A stretch of DNA of 64,000 nt from positions 1,178,001 through 1,242,000 of the forward strand of contig NZ_CP074372.1 of assembly GCF_018362995.1 (NCBI RefSeq). The letters are read 5' to 3'. The position numbers and the translations under genes are program-made. Position 1 is the first letter of the stretch, and every line of letters starts with the position of its first letter. Origin of the DNA: Chryseobacterium indologenes. GTDB lineage: Bacteria; Bacteroidota; Bacteroidia; Flavobacteriales; Weeksellaceae. The notes beneath the pieces are model-generated. The model made no database searches. It was not told the origin of the DNA and saw nothing but the letters and a program-made list of their open reading frames with translations. Positions 37,045-45,570 of the stretch are shown here, piece by piece.

Positions 37045-38535
37045 TTATAAAGTTTCTCTGTCGGTTCTCATTTTAACCTTCAGGAATCGTATTAAAATTA
37101 ATCCTGCTGCAAAGAATAACGTCATGGACAATGCCGCGATACGCATATTATTAAAATGCTCAATCAATGTTGCAAAGATGAATGTCCCGATGATGATGGC
37201 AATTTTCTCCAATACGTCATAGAAACTGAAATACGTTGTATTTTCCATTGAGTTTTCAGGAAGCAGTTTTGAGTATGTAGATCTGGACATCGCCTGAAGA
37301 CCTCCCATTACCAAACCTACTACTGCAGCAACTCCATAAAACTGGTATTCTACTGTAGGGTTTTCCTTATTCAGGAAATAAGCCCATAAACAAGCTATAA
37401 TCCATAGTATGATGGCAATTGAAATAACATTTTTGTTCCCGATTCTCTTAGATAGTCTTGAGAAAATAACAGCTCCGATAATGGCTTCGATCTGAATGAC
37501 CAAAAGGGTTCCGATCAGCTTATCCTGTGCCAGGTTAATTTCACTTTTCCCAAATAAAGTAGCCATAAGGAAAATCGTCTGCATTCCTACACTATAAAAG
37601 AAGAAACTTGACAGGAAGAATTTCAGGTTTTTATCTTTGAAAAGCTCTCCTCCTACTTTAAACAGTTCATGGAAACTTTCTTTTGCAATGTCCTTGTAGA
37701 AACTCAGGTTATCTTTTAATACTTCAAAAAAACCTCCCTGCTCTTTATGTTTTTTGAAGATATTCTTGTAGTTCAATAATACAAGATCTTTAGGAAGTTT
37801 ATCTTTCACATCCCCAAACTGAGGAAGGTGTTTGAACGTATACTGAGAGAAACCAAACCACCAGGCTCCCGTCAATAAGAAGCTGATTCTTGTAAATAAT
37901 AACTGCTGTGCTGCTCCTTTAGCAAAAACCTGAATAAGGACTAAACAGATCACCACTAAAACGACAGAACCGATATATCCGTAAACATATCCTCTTGCAG
38001 AAAGTGCATCCTGCCTGTCCGGTGTGGCAATATCCGGAAGAAAGGAGTTATAAAACACCAGACTTCCCCAAAAACCTACACTGGCGGTAATGCTGAAGAG
38101 AAGCCCAAGAAATACATTATGCATTCCTGTAAACATCGCTAATCCCATACATGATGTTGCTCCCAGGTAGCAGAAAAACTGCAGGAATGATTTTTTGTTT
38201 CCGATTGTATCCGCTAATGAAGATAAAAACGGAGACAGTAATACTACAATAAAGAATGATATTGTAAGTGAATATCCGTATACAGCATCCGGCTGATATC
38301 CTTCTCCAAAAATTTTGATTGTATGTCTTACCGGGACATCAATCCATGTTTTGGTTTCTGCTACATATTCCTTTTTCTCATACGCTGTAGTAAGAATAGA
38401 GTAATAAATGGGGAAAATAGTAGAGGTAATCACCAGGGAATACACGGAGTTTGCCCAGTCATATACAGCCCAGGCTTTCATAATCTTCGGATTATTCTTT
38501 ATGTTTTTAGGCTGTCGATTCTCAGTTTCAGACAT
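37045..38535 (-). CDS. MFS transporter, UMF1/Atg22-like
   Basis: A 496-residue inner membrane transporter with about twelve helices. The start KAWAVYDWANSVYSLVITST is the hallmark of the UMF1 (vacuolar effluxer Atg22-like) family. A central charged loop (about 250-290) divides the two halves. Substrate unknown; amino-acid efflux is a family guess. A strong terminator hairpin lies 35 bases upstream of the start codon; the -7 element TATTTTTG at 38557-38564 overlaps its T-run. Confidence 0.88.
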   Translation of the reverse strand: MSETENRQPKNIKNNPKIMKAWAVYDWANSVYSLVITSTIFPIYYSILTTAYEKKEYVAETKTWIDVPVRHTIKIFGEGYQPDAVYGYSLTISFFIVVLLSPFLSSLADTIGNKKSFLQFFCYLGATSCMGLAMFTGMHNVFLGLLFSITASVGFWGSLVFYNSFLPDIATPDRQDALSARGYVYGYIGSVVLVVICLVLIQVFAKGAAQQLLFTRISFLLTGAWWFGFSQYTFKHLPQFGDVKDKLPKDLVLLNYKNIFKKHKEQGGFFEVLKDNLSFYKDIAKESFHELFKVGGELFKDKNLKFFLSSFFFYSVGMQTIFLMATLFGKSEINLAQDKLIGTLLVIQIEAIIGAVIFSRLSKRIGNKNVISIAIILWIIACLWAYFLNKENPTVEYQFYGVAAVVGLVMGGLQAMSRSTYSKLLPENSMENTTYFSFYDVLEKIAIIIGTFIFATLIEHFNNMRIAALSMTLFFAAGLILIRFLKVKMRTDRETL

Positions 38536-38556
38536 TTCAAATATATATTAGTAGCA

Positions 38557-38620
38557 CAAAAATAAAAAAACCATTAACAAATGGATAAGTTTTTAAAAAA
38601 ATTATCCATTTGTTAATGGT
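38557..38620 (-). terminator. Perfect 19-bp hairpin with T-run directly before the MFS gene
   Basis: ACCATTAACAAATGGATAA (38570-38588) and its exact inverse (38602-38620) with a 13-nt loop. On the minus strand the T-run follows and contains the MFS -7 element (38557-38564). It can stop transcription arriving from upstream, or attenuate the MFS gene. Confidence 0.7.
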
Positions 38621-38955
38621 AATATATTCTTAAACAGAATATTAGATATTGATAAATGTATTTTGTTGTTGGGTTACTATTCTTTTTATGGTGCCAGTTA
38701 TGAACAAATCTGCCGAAATCAGCATATTTATATCCTGTGGATCTTCATCATATCTTCATAAAGACTATTTAATCTGGTTTTACAGACATATCATAAGGTT
38801 ATGTAAGCCCTCTTTATCAGTCCGAAACACTTCTATCAAGGTTCTGAACACCTCTGCATATGTCATCGATACTGTCTGTAGAGTTATATAACCGGAAATT
38901 TTACTATAATAACCTAAAGAGCATGGTAAATAACCGTAAGAAAACACTTTGTAAC
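38621..38955. other. Gene-free stretch between two minus-strand terminators
   Basis: About 335 bases without a convincing gene. A short internal repeat is seen at 38821-38862: TCCGAAACACTTCTATCAAGG followed by a variant TTCTGAACACCTCTGCATATG. An 80-codon plus-strand frame from a TTG at 38649 is unlikely to be a gene. Confidence 0.5.
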
Positions 38956-38956
38956 C

Positions 38957-38987
38957 AAAAAAGCGGGGTTATAAAACCCCGCTTTTT
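38957..38987. terminator. Bidirectional terminator after the thiolase gene
   Basis: AAAAAGCGGGGTT - ATA - AAACCCCGCTTTTT; on the minus strand it lies 37 bases past the thiolase stop. Confidence 0.85.
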
Positions 38988-39023
38988 GACTTTGAAACCA
39001 TATATTATGGCTTTATCTGTGTA

Positions 39024-40202
39024 TTAGATATTTTCAATAACGATAGCAGAAGCTCCGCCACCTCCGTTACAGATTGCTGCTGCACCGTATTTAGCATTAT
39101 TTTGCTTCAATACGTTAATCAATGTAACGATGATTCTTGAACCTGAACTTCCCAGTGGGTGTCCTAATGCTACAGCTCCTCCGTTTACGTTTACTTTAGC
39201 AGCATCCAATCCTAAGATTTTGTTGTTAGCCAATCCTACTACTGAAAAAGCTTCGTTGAATTCGAAGAAATCAATATCAGAAACTTCTAATCCTGCTTTT
39301 TTAAGAGCAATAGGTAATGCTTTTGCAGGAGCAGTTGTAAAGTTTTCAGGCTCATGTGCTGCATCAGCGTAAGAAACGATTTTTGCAAGAGGCTTCAAAC
39401 CAAGTTCTTCCATTTTTTCTTTGGAAACCAGGATCAATGCAGAAGCACCGTCATTCAAAGTAGATGCATTAGCTGCGGTTACTGTTCCTTCTTCTTTTTT
39501 GAATACGGTAGGAAGAGTTGAAATTCTGTCGAAGTTTACTGCTTTGTATTCTTCATCTTCAGCAAAAATTACAGGCTCTCCTTTTCTCTGAGGAATAGAA
39601 ACCGGTACAACTTCTTCAGTGAATTTCCCTTCGCTCCAAGCTTTTGCAGATCTTTTGTAAGATTCTACAGCGAAGTTATCCTGATCTTCTCTTGTGATAT
39701 TATAGTCTGCCGCACATTTTTCTGCACATACTCCCATATGCACTTTGTTGTATACGTCTGTAAGACCGTCAAGCACCATCCCATCAAGCATTTTGATATC
39801 GCCTAATTTTGTAGCTACTCTTGCATTGTAATAGTGAGGAACTAAAGACATATTTTCCATACCTCCGGCAACAATTACGTCTGCATCACCAGCTTTGATT
39901 GCCTGAGCAGCCATTGTTACAGCTTTCATTCCTGAAGCACAAACTTTATTAACTGTAGTAGAAGGTGTATTGATTGAAAGACCTGCTCCTAAAGCTACCT
40001 GACGAGCCGGTGCCTGGCCTTCTCCTGCCTGCAGAACATTCCCCATATAAATTTCCTGAACAGCATTAGGATCTAAACCAATTTTATCCAGTGCTCCTTT
40101 TACAGCAATTGCTCCCAGTTTTGTAGCCGGAACTGTTGACAAGCTTCCCATAAAACTCCCCATAGGTGTTCTTACTGCGGAAACGATGAATACTTCTTTC
40201 AT
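39024..40202 (-). CDS. Acetyl-CoA C-acetyltransferase (thiolase)
   Basis: A 392-residue thiolase that joins or cleaves acyl-CoA and acetyl-CoA. The nucleophilic cysteine is C88 in NKVCASGMKAV, the catalytic His lies in GGAVALGHPLGSSGSR and the second Cys in CNGGGGAS near the end. Length matches biosynthetic/degradative AtoB/PhaA-type thiolases. It could supply acetoacetyl-CoA for the mevalonate pathway, whose kinase is encoded in this window. Monocistronic. Confidence 0.95.
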   Translation of the reverse strand: MKEVFIVSAVRTPMGSFMGSLSTVPATKLGAIAVKGALDKIGLDPNAVQEIYMGNVLQAGEGQAPARQVALGAGLSINTPSTTVNKVCASGMKAVTMAAQAIKAGDADVIVAGGMENMSLVPHYYNARVATKLGDIKMLDGMVLDGLTDVYNKVHMGVCAEKCAADYNITREDQDNFAVESYKRSAKAWSEGKFTEEVVPVSIPQRKGEPVIFAEDEEYKAVNFDRISTLPTVFKKEEGTVTAANASTLNDGASALILVSKEKMEELGLKPLAKIVSYADAAHEPENFTTAPAKALPIALKKAGLEVSDIDFFEFNEAFSVVGLANNKILGLDAAKVNVNGGAVALGHPLGSSGSRIIVTLINVLKQNNAKYGAAAICNGGGGASAIVIENI

Positions 40203-40260
40203 GTATATAATTTTTATTTTTAGCTAAATGGAACAAAGATTCCATTTTATTAGGTTGAAT

Positions 40261-40671
40261 TTATTTCACTTTTACATAAACCACATCAAACTGAGTTCCT
40301 TCAATTTTGGTATTAACTTTCAGAAGGTTATCCTGAGTTGCTATAATTTTATTATTGAATACATCTCCTACCTGTACGGGATTATCTTTATCAGATTTCT
40401 CCATAATGATTGCTTTGTAGTTGCAGTCATCCACAAAAACCAATGTTGATTTGATATAGTCTTTTCCATTATTGAAATATTCAGTCTGAACATTATCTTT
40501 AATGGTCATATGCCATATTCCTTCCGGGTAATTGGGTCTTACAAATTTACCTTCTTTTATATTGGCACATTTAGGCGGATTATCCGGTTTCTTCTGATTT
40601 GCAGTCTGCGCATTAATCTGTGTAGCTGCCACCAGCAAAATTCCTGCGGAAAATATTTTTAAGAAGTTCAT
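40261..40671 (-). CDS. Exported protein of unknown function
   Basis: A 136-residue protein with signal peptide MNFLKIFSAGILLVAATQIN ending near NAQ. The mature part (CANIKEGKFV, HMTIKDNVQTEYFNNGKDYI, DDCNYKAIIME) is a beta-rich lipocalin-like pattern with two Cys. No family named with confidence. It starts 3 bases after the stop of the small membrane protein gene upstream, so both belong to one transcript. Confidence 0.7.
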   Translation of the reverse strand: MNFLKIFSAGILLVAATQINAQTANQKKPDNPPKCANIKEGKFVRPNYPEGIWHMTIKDNVQTEYFNNGKDYIKSTLVFVDDCNYKAIIMEKSDKDNPVQVGDVFNNKIIATQDNLLKVNTKIEGTQFDVVYVKVK

Positions 40672-40673
40672 CT

Positions 40674-41078
40674 TTATAGTTGTGTTCGATTATTTACTTT
40701 TTTGCTTCCTCCTGCAAAAACCAAAAGGAAAGCTCCTAAAAATTCTACAGCCCAGCCCCATTTCAGCTTAACGATTCCGGCAAAAGTTTCCTGCCATGAT
40801 TTGAATGGTAAAAAGCTAAAGTATTGCAAAGACTGCATCTTTACAGCGAATAAGGTAAATGCAAATAAAAGGATAAGCAGAATACCAAAAAATCTTACGA
40901 TTTTTACGCTGTTATTGACAATTCCAAAAACTGCACATGCAGCAAATATCCAACATGCAATAGCCAGATAATGATCAAGTTTCCAATAGTTCCAGTTCCC
41001 AATGACAGGTACATGCACCAAGGGTAAAAAACTACCTGCTACGACTAGCAGTAATCCTAATAACTGAATATTTTTCAT
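40674..41078 (-). CDS. Small four-helix membrane protein
   Basis: A 134-residue protein from the ATG at 41078 (MKNIQLLGLLLVVAGSFL; preceding codons to 41114 are not typical). Four membrane segments at about 5-22, 36-55, 62-78 and 105-125. No family recognised. Co-transcribed with the exported protein gene (3-base gap). Confidence 0.65.
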   Translation of the reverse strand: MKNIQLLGLLLVVAGSFLPLVHVPVIGNWNYWKLDHYLAIACWIFAACAVFGIVNNSVKIVRFFGILLILLFAFTLFAVKMQSLQYFSFLPFKSWQETFAGIVKLKWGWAVEFLGAFLLVFAGGSKKVNNRTQL

Positions 41079-41227
41079 ATTTACTAAAGTGCCAAAATAC
41101 AAAAAAAAACACACTTTTAAATAATGTGTTTTAAAAATAGGATTTCTTTACCCGAACACTTGTTAGTTATAAAAAAGTCTCAATATTATTATTTATTATA
41201 CAAAGAAAAAGGTTATTTATTATTAAA

Positions 41228-41335
41228 TTAAAAATTAAAATTTACGATCTTTATCCCGATCTGAAGTCCATATTTTTTCTTCAGCAAAGCATTGTCATTG
41301 AAAGCGGGTGTAAAGTCTTCCGGAAAGCAACATTC
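41228..41335 (-). pseudogene. Truncated 3' end of an outer-membrane protein gene
   Basis: A stop at 41228 closes a 35-codon open stretch with no start. It reads CFPEDFTPAFNDNALLKKKYG then LQIGIKIVNFNF and ends in an alternating aromatic/hydrophobic strand with terminal Phe, as in outer-membrane barrel proteins. The frame runs into a stop (41336) inside a perfect 29-bp inverted repeat, so the 5' part of the gene is missing. Confidence 0.6.
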
Positions 41336-41389
41336 TTAAGATATTAAATTGCATTTTTTTAAAATGCAATTTAATATCTTAAGAATGTT
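41329..41389. repeat. Perfect 29-bp inverted repeat
   Basis: AACATTCTTAAGATATTAAA plus nine more bases (41329-41357), a TTT loop, and the exact inverse at 41361-41389. It lies 8 bases after the NupG-like stop on the minus strand and borders the truncated outer-membrane protein end. Too long and AT-rich for an ordinary terminator, and not followed by a T-run. Confidence 0.85.
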
Positions 41390-41397
41390 AATTTTAA

Positions 41398-42780
41398 TTA
41401 ATGCTTTACTGATGAAACATCTTCCGGGTTGTGTTTATGTTTAAACAATACAGCAAAGAATATAGCCAGCACCAGTGAATAAATGGCAAATGAAAGCCAT
41501 ATCTGCTGCCAGTCTTTTACCATTACCACAGATGAAAGAGTTCCGTCTGAATTAACCGCCGCATTGAAACTATTTTTCAGAATTTCAAGGAAAGTAGGAT
41601 TATCAGGTGTAGTTTCCAGATAAGTGGATAAATCTGAAGCGGTTGTAAATTTGTGGGTAAAGAATTTATCAATAGCCCAGCCTGCAATATAACTTCCAAA
41701 AACAGCTCCGAAACCGTTGGTCATCATCATAAATAACCCCTGAGCTGAAGAACGTATTTTTTTATCTGTAGTTGTTTCTACAAAAAGTGATCCTGAAATA
41801 TTAAAGAAATCAAATGCCATTCCGTATACAATACATGAAAGGATGATCAGAGAAAGTCCAAATCCGTCCGGAACACCATAGGCAAAGAACCCGAATCTTA
41901 AAACCCAAGCCAGCATAGACATCAGCATTACTTTTTTAATTCCGAATTTCTTCAGAAAGAAAGGAATCGCCAGAATAAACAAAGTTTCTGACACCTGAGA
42001 AATAGACATGATAATAGTAGATCTCTGTACTACAAATGAGTCCGCGTATTTAGGAAAATGTGCAAATTCACTTAAGAAAACATCTCCATACGCATTGGTA
42101 AGCTGAAGTGCAGCTCCTAAAAGCATTGAAAATAAAAAGAACAAAGCCATTTTATAATTTCCAAAAAGCTTGAATGCATTCAATCCTAATTGTTCAGACA
42201 GCGGCGAATTTTTATCAATCAGCTTTTGTGGCGGACATTTTGGTAAAGTAAGAGCATAAATTCCTAAGAATATAGCTACAGCACCTCCAATATAAAACTG
42301 CCCTTCCGTAGCTTTATTTCCACTAAGGTTAGTGATCCACATGGCTACAATAAAACCAATGGTACCCCATACACGAATAGGCGGAAAATCTTTCACGACA
42401 TCCATGTTGTTATTTTTCAGGATCGTATAAGAAATAGAGTTCGCCAATGCAATGGTAGGCATATAAAAACACATCGCCACAAGCATCACCGAAAAGAAAG
42501 AATTCGGGTCTGCAGAATGAGGCAACACGAAAAGAATAACCCCATAAAGGATGTGTAATACTGAAAATATACGCTCCGCATTGACCCAGCGGTCAGCAAT
42601 AATTCCAGTAATGGTTGGCATAAAGATGGAAGCAATTCCCATGGTTCCGAACACAGCTCCAAACTGAGTCCCTTCCCAATGTTTTGTGCCAAACCAGAAG
42701 TTTGCCATCGTAATCAGCCATGCTCCCCAAACAAAAAATTGGAGGAAACTGAGGATGGTCAGTCGTAATTTTAAATTCAT
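41398..42780 (-). CDS. Nucleoside:H+ symporter, NupG-like MFS
   Basis: A 460-residue MFS transporter of the nucleoside H+ symporter family. The N-terminal segment MNLKLRLTILSFLQFFVWGA then WLITMANFWF and GTMGIASIFMPTITG are typical of NupG/XapB. About twelve helices and a cytoplasmic central loop after residue 190. Substrate (nucleoside) is a family-level guess. It is 21 bases after the bifunctional nuclease gene, so probably co-transcribed. Confidence 0.87.
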   Translation of the reverse strand: MNLKLRLTILSFLQFFVWGAWLITMANFWFGTKHWEGTQFGAVFGTMGIASIFMPTITGIIADRWVNAERIFSVLHILYGVILFVLPHSADPNSFFSVMLVAMCFYMPTIALANSISYTILKNNNMDVVKDFPPIRVWGTIGFIVAMWITNLSGNKATEGQFYIGGAVAIFLGIYALTLPKCPPQKLIDKNSPLSEQLGLNAFKLFGNYKMALFFLFSMLLGAALQLTNAYGDVFLSEFAHFPKYADSFVVQRSTIIMSISQVSETLFILAIPFFLKKFGIKKVMLMSMLAWVLRFGFFAYGVPDGFGLSLIILSCIVYGMAFDFFNISGSLFVETTTDKKIRSSAQGLFMMMTNGFGAVFGSYIAGWAIDKFFTHKFTTASDLSTYLETTPDNPTFLEILKNSFNAAVNSDGTLSSVVMVKDWQQIWLSFAIYSLVLAIFFAVLFKHKHNPEDVSSVKH

Positions 42781-42801
42781 AGTTTATATAAAAAGTATCT
42801 C

Positions 42802-43401
42802 TTAGTCAATTGTCTTTTTCCTTCTCTTGATTTCTTCCTGGATTTCAAGAGCAGTATCATAGTCTTCTTCTTTAACGGCATCCTCCAGTAATTTCTGAAG
42901 TTCTTCCATAGAAAGAGATTTTAAGTTGTCTTCTGTCTGTACAGTTTCTGAGAAAGACTGGTCTTCTTTGGCAACATCTTCCAGTTCTAATAAAATCCCG
43001 GCTTCATTCAGAACCTGCTGTGTGGTAAATATAGGTGCATCAAATCTTACCGCCATTGCAACAGCGTCGGAAGTTCTGGCATCGAGGATTAGTTCTTCAT
43101 CATTCACTTTATTTCTAAAGTTAATATTGGAGAAGAATACACCATCTACGATCTGATAAATGATCACAGAGATCAGTTCATAGTTGGCAGAGACTATAAA
43201 TTTTGTGAATAAATCATGAGTAAGAGGACGCGGTGGATGAATATCTTTTTCCAGTCCGAGTGAGATAGACTGGGCTTCGAAATTTCCTATAACAACAGGT
43301 AATTTTATGTGTGTTTCTTCATGCTCCAGTAACAATGCGTACGCCCCTGATTGTGTCTGGCTGTACGATATTCCGCGAATAATTAGCTGCTTATAATCCA
43401 T
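42802..43401 (-). CDS. Bifunctional nuclease (DUF151) with C-terminal UVR motif
   Basis: A 199-residue protein. The DUF151 domain spans about 1-135 (LPVVIGNFEAQSISLGLEK, RPLTHDLF, LDARTSDAVAMAVRF), a family first described as having RNase and DNase activity. The last ~35 residues (MEELQKLLEDAVKEEDY then DTALEIQEEIKRRK) form a UVR/UvrB-type helical pair as in McsA and UvrB. TATATTTG at 43407-43414 lies close to the start as a -7 element. Confidence 0.88.
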   Translation of the reverse strand: MDYKQLIIRGISYSQTQSGAYALLLEHEETHIKLPVVIGNFEAQSISLGLEKDIHPPRPLTHDLFTKFIVSANYELISVIIYQIVDGVFFSNINFRNKVNDEELILDARTSDAVAMAVRFDAPIFTTQQVLNEAGILLELEDVAKEDQSFSETVQTEDNLKSLSMEELQKLLEDAVKEEDYDTALEIQEEIKRRKKTID

Positions 43402-43450
43402 AGCTACAAATATAGATTAATTTTTCATTGTGATTTTACTTTTTTACGCA

Positions 43451-43482
43451 AAAATAAAAGCCCGGAAAGCCGAGCTTTTATC
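43451..43482. terminator. Terminator-like hairpin between etfA and the nuclease gene
   Basis: AATAAAAGC...GCTTTTATC with an imperfect GG/CC core. Confidence 0.55.
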
Positions 43483-43505
43483 TGTATTGTTGATGATTGT
43501 CAAAC

Positions 43506-43590
43506 GTCAATAGTGAATTTTGCTTCGCAAGTGGATTATTTAATTAAAAATTGACGAGCAAAGCGAATTGACTATTCACAATTCACTTTC
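43506..43590. repeat. Dispersed GCTTCGCAAGTG repeat, copy 1
   Basis: GTCAATAGTGAATT then TTGCTTCGCAAGTG and an inverted counterpart AGCAAAGCGAATTGACTATTC. Shares the order GTCAATRGTGAATT-TGCTTCGCAAGTG with 54307-54362. It sits immediately after the etfA stop. Confidence 0.75.
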
Positions 43591-44538
43591 TTATCCTTTT
43601 ATTGCTTTAATTTTCTCTGTTAATGCAGGAATAATCTGGAAAGCATCTCCTACTACTCCGTAATCAGCAGACTTGAAGAATGGTGCTTCAGGATCACTGT
43701 TGATTACTACTATAGTTTTTGAAGAGTTTACTCCGGCAAGGTGCTGAATTGCCCCTGAAATCCCTACAGCAATGTAAAGATTCGGAGAAATTGCCTTACC
43801 TGTTTGTCCTACGTGCTCTGTGTGAGGTCTCCATCCGATATCAGAAACTGGTTTAGAACATGCTGTAGCTGCTCCTAAAACGTTTGCTAAATCTTCAATC
43901 ATTCCCCAGTTTTCAGGTCCTTTCATCCCTCTACCGGCAGAAACAACAACTTCAGCTTCTTTAAGGTCTAATTTACCTGAACTCTGCTCGTGAGAAATCA
44001 CTTTAGTATCTTCATTAGCTACTGAGAGATTTTTCACTTCTTCTGAACCTGATACTGCATTTTCTTTAACACCGAAAGCGTTTTGAGAAACCGTAACGAT
44101 TACTCCGTTTCCTTCAGCTTTTGCATGCATAAAACCTTTTCCGGAGAATGCTCTTCTCTTTACCTGGAAAGGAGAAAGGCTTTCAGGAGCTTCCAAAGCA
44201 TTAGTAATTAAAGAATAGTTCTTCATTACAGAAAGCATCGGAGCAATTGAAGAAGCATCAGTTGTGTGAGGGAAAACGATGATGTTTCCGTCAGCTACTT
44301 CACTTACAGCCTGTGCGAATGCTTTTGCTGAGAAATTTTTAAGACCTTCGTCTTTGATATTTATAACGTTTGATGCTCCATATTTGTATAATAAATCTGA
44401 AGAATCTGTTGGGTTTACAGAGATTGCCGTAACGGTATCTCCTGCTTTATCAGCAATAGCTTTAGCGTAAGAAACTGCTTCAAAAGCTGCTTTTTTGTAA
44501 ACTCCGTTTATATTTTCTGCGTATACGAATACTGCCAT
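43591..44538 (-). CDS. etfA: Electron transfer flavoprotein subunit alpha
   Basis: FAD-binding subunit of the soluble ETF that passes electrons from acyl-CoA dehydrogenases to the quinone pool. 315 residues: N-terminal Rossmann-like domain, then the C-terminal FAD domain with VVSAGRGMKGPENW, GWRPHTEHVGQTGKAISPNLYI (split), GISGAIQH and VINSDPEAPFFK. Pair with etfB upstream, 85 bases apart in the same orientation. Confidence 0.96.
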   Translation of the reverse strand: MAVFVYAENINGVYKKAAFEAVSYAKAIADKAGDTVTAISVNPTDSSDLLYKYGASNVINIKDEGLKNFSAKAFAQAVSEVADGNIIVFPHTTDASSIAPMLSVMKNYSLITNALEAPESLSPFQVKRRAFSGKGFMHAKAEGNGVIVTVSQNAFGVKENAVSGSEEVKNLSVANEDTKVISHEQSSGKLDLKEAEVVVSAGRGMKGPENWGMIEDLANVLGAATACSKPVSDIGWRPHTEHVGQTGKAISPNLYIAVGISGAIQHLAGVNSSKTIVVINSDPEAPFFKSADYGVVGDAFQIIPALTEKIKAIKG

Positions 44539-44623
44539 TTGAAATTTGTTTAGGGTTTAATGTTTAAGATTCAGGATTGCCCAATGCGTCGTCTGAATCT
44601 TTTTACTTTTTACTTGGTTCTTA

Positions 44624-45370
44624 TTAAATTACTTTAGCTTCTTCGTGAAGTAATCTTACCAATTCATCCAGGTTGTCAGGAGAAACCATTTTCACAGCTG
44701 CTCTTGGTGGAACGCTGTCATAAGATACTCCCTGAACTTTTACCTCTGAAGAAGCAGGCTCTACTACCTGTAGAGGTTTTGTTCTTGCAGACATAATTCC
44801 TCTCATATTCGGGATGATAAGGTCTTTTTCATCTACCAATCCTTTCTGACCAGCAATGATAGCCGGTAATTTTACAGAAATAGTTTCTTTTCCTCCTTCA
44901 ATTTCTCTTACTGCAGTAGCTTCGCTTCCGTTTACATCTAATCCTACTGAAGCGTTTACGAAAGGTTGGTTCAATAGCTGAGCCACCATTCCCGGAACAG
45001 ATCCTCCGTTATAATCGATAGATTCTTTTCCGCAAAGAATAAGATCATATCCTCCGTTTTGAGCTACAGCTGCAATTTCTTTTGCTGTAGAATAGCTGTC
45101 TTTAGGATCAAGATTTACTCTTACTGCATCATTGGCACCAATTGCTAATGCTTTTCTGATTACAGGTTCTGTACCAGCATCTCCTACGTTGATTACTGTT
45201 ACTGTTGCTCCCTGAGATTCCTGAAGTTTAACCGCTTTTGTCAATGCAAATTCGTCTAGCGGGTTGATTACCCACTGAATTCCGTTTTTGTCGAAAGCAG
45301 ATTTATCTGCTGTAAAGTTAATTTTGGAAGTAGTATCCGGAACACTACTAATACAAACTAATATTTTCAT
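44624..45370 (-). CDS. etfB: Electron transfer flavoprotein subunit beta
   Basis: AMP-binding subunit of ETF, 248 residues. The typical start MKILVCISSVPDTTSKI, NPLDEFALTKAVKL, DLILCGKESIDYNGGSVPG and the conserved KEVIGAREIEGG-like VREIEGGKETISVKLPA are present. First gene of the etfBA pair. A 24-bp palindrome at 45465-45488 lies about 95 bases upstream of its start and may be the operator. Confidence 0.96.
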   Translation of the reverse strand: MKILVCISSVPDTTSKINFTADKSAFDKNGIQWVINPLDEFALTKAVKLQESQGATVTVINVGDAGTEPVIRKALAIGANDAVRVNLDPKDSYSTAKEIAAVAQNGGYDLILCGKESIDYNGGSVPGMVAQLLNQPFVNASVGLDVNGSEATAVREIEGGKETISVKLPAIIAGQKGLVDEKDLIIPNMRGIMSARTKPLQVVEPASSEVKVQGVSYDSVPPRAAVKMVSPDNLDELVRLLHEEAKVI

Positions 45371-45464
45371 GTGTACTATTTTATTTTTTCCCTTTAATGC
45401 ATCAACCCATGATGATTTCTGCAGAGATTTTGTTTGAATTAATTTTTGCTAATATAAGCAAAAA

Positions 45465-45488
45465 ATATATTATGCATGCATAATATAT
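45465..45488. promoter_or_regulatory. 24-bp perfect palindrome upstream of etfBA
   Basis: ATATATTATGCATGCATAAT plus four more bases reads the same on both strands. Located about 95 bases upstream of the etfB start codon, in the promoter region; likely a dimer-binding operator. Confidence 0.55.
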
Positions 45489-45518
45489 ATTGATTTGTTA
45501 TTCAGAGCATTAAAATTA

Positions 45519-45548
45519 ACAAAACGCCCTATTACAGAGCGTTTTCGT
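45519..45548 (-). terminator. Terminator of the T9SS protein gene 45571-46587
   Basis: On the minus strand AAAACGC - 12 nt - GCGTTTTGTTAATTTT. Confidence 0.6.
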
Positions 45549-45570
45549 GTTATCAGAAGTAAGATTCAGA

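Noticed and set aside
38649..38891. 80-codon plus-strand frame
   Set aside because: Starts with TTG, has no recognisable domain and lies in a low-conservation stretch bounded by terminators for the other strand; treated as gene-free.
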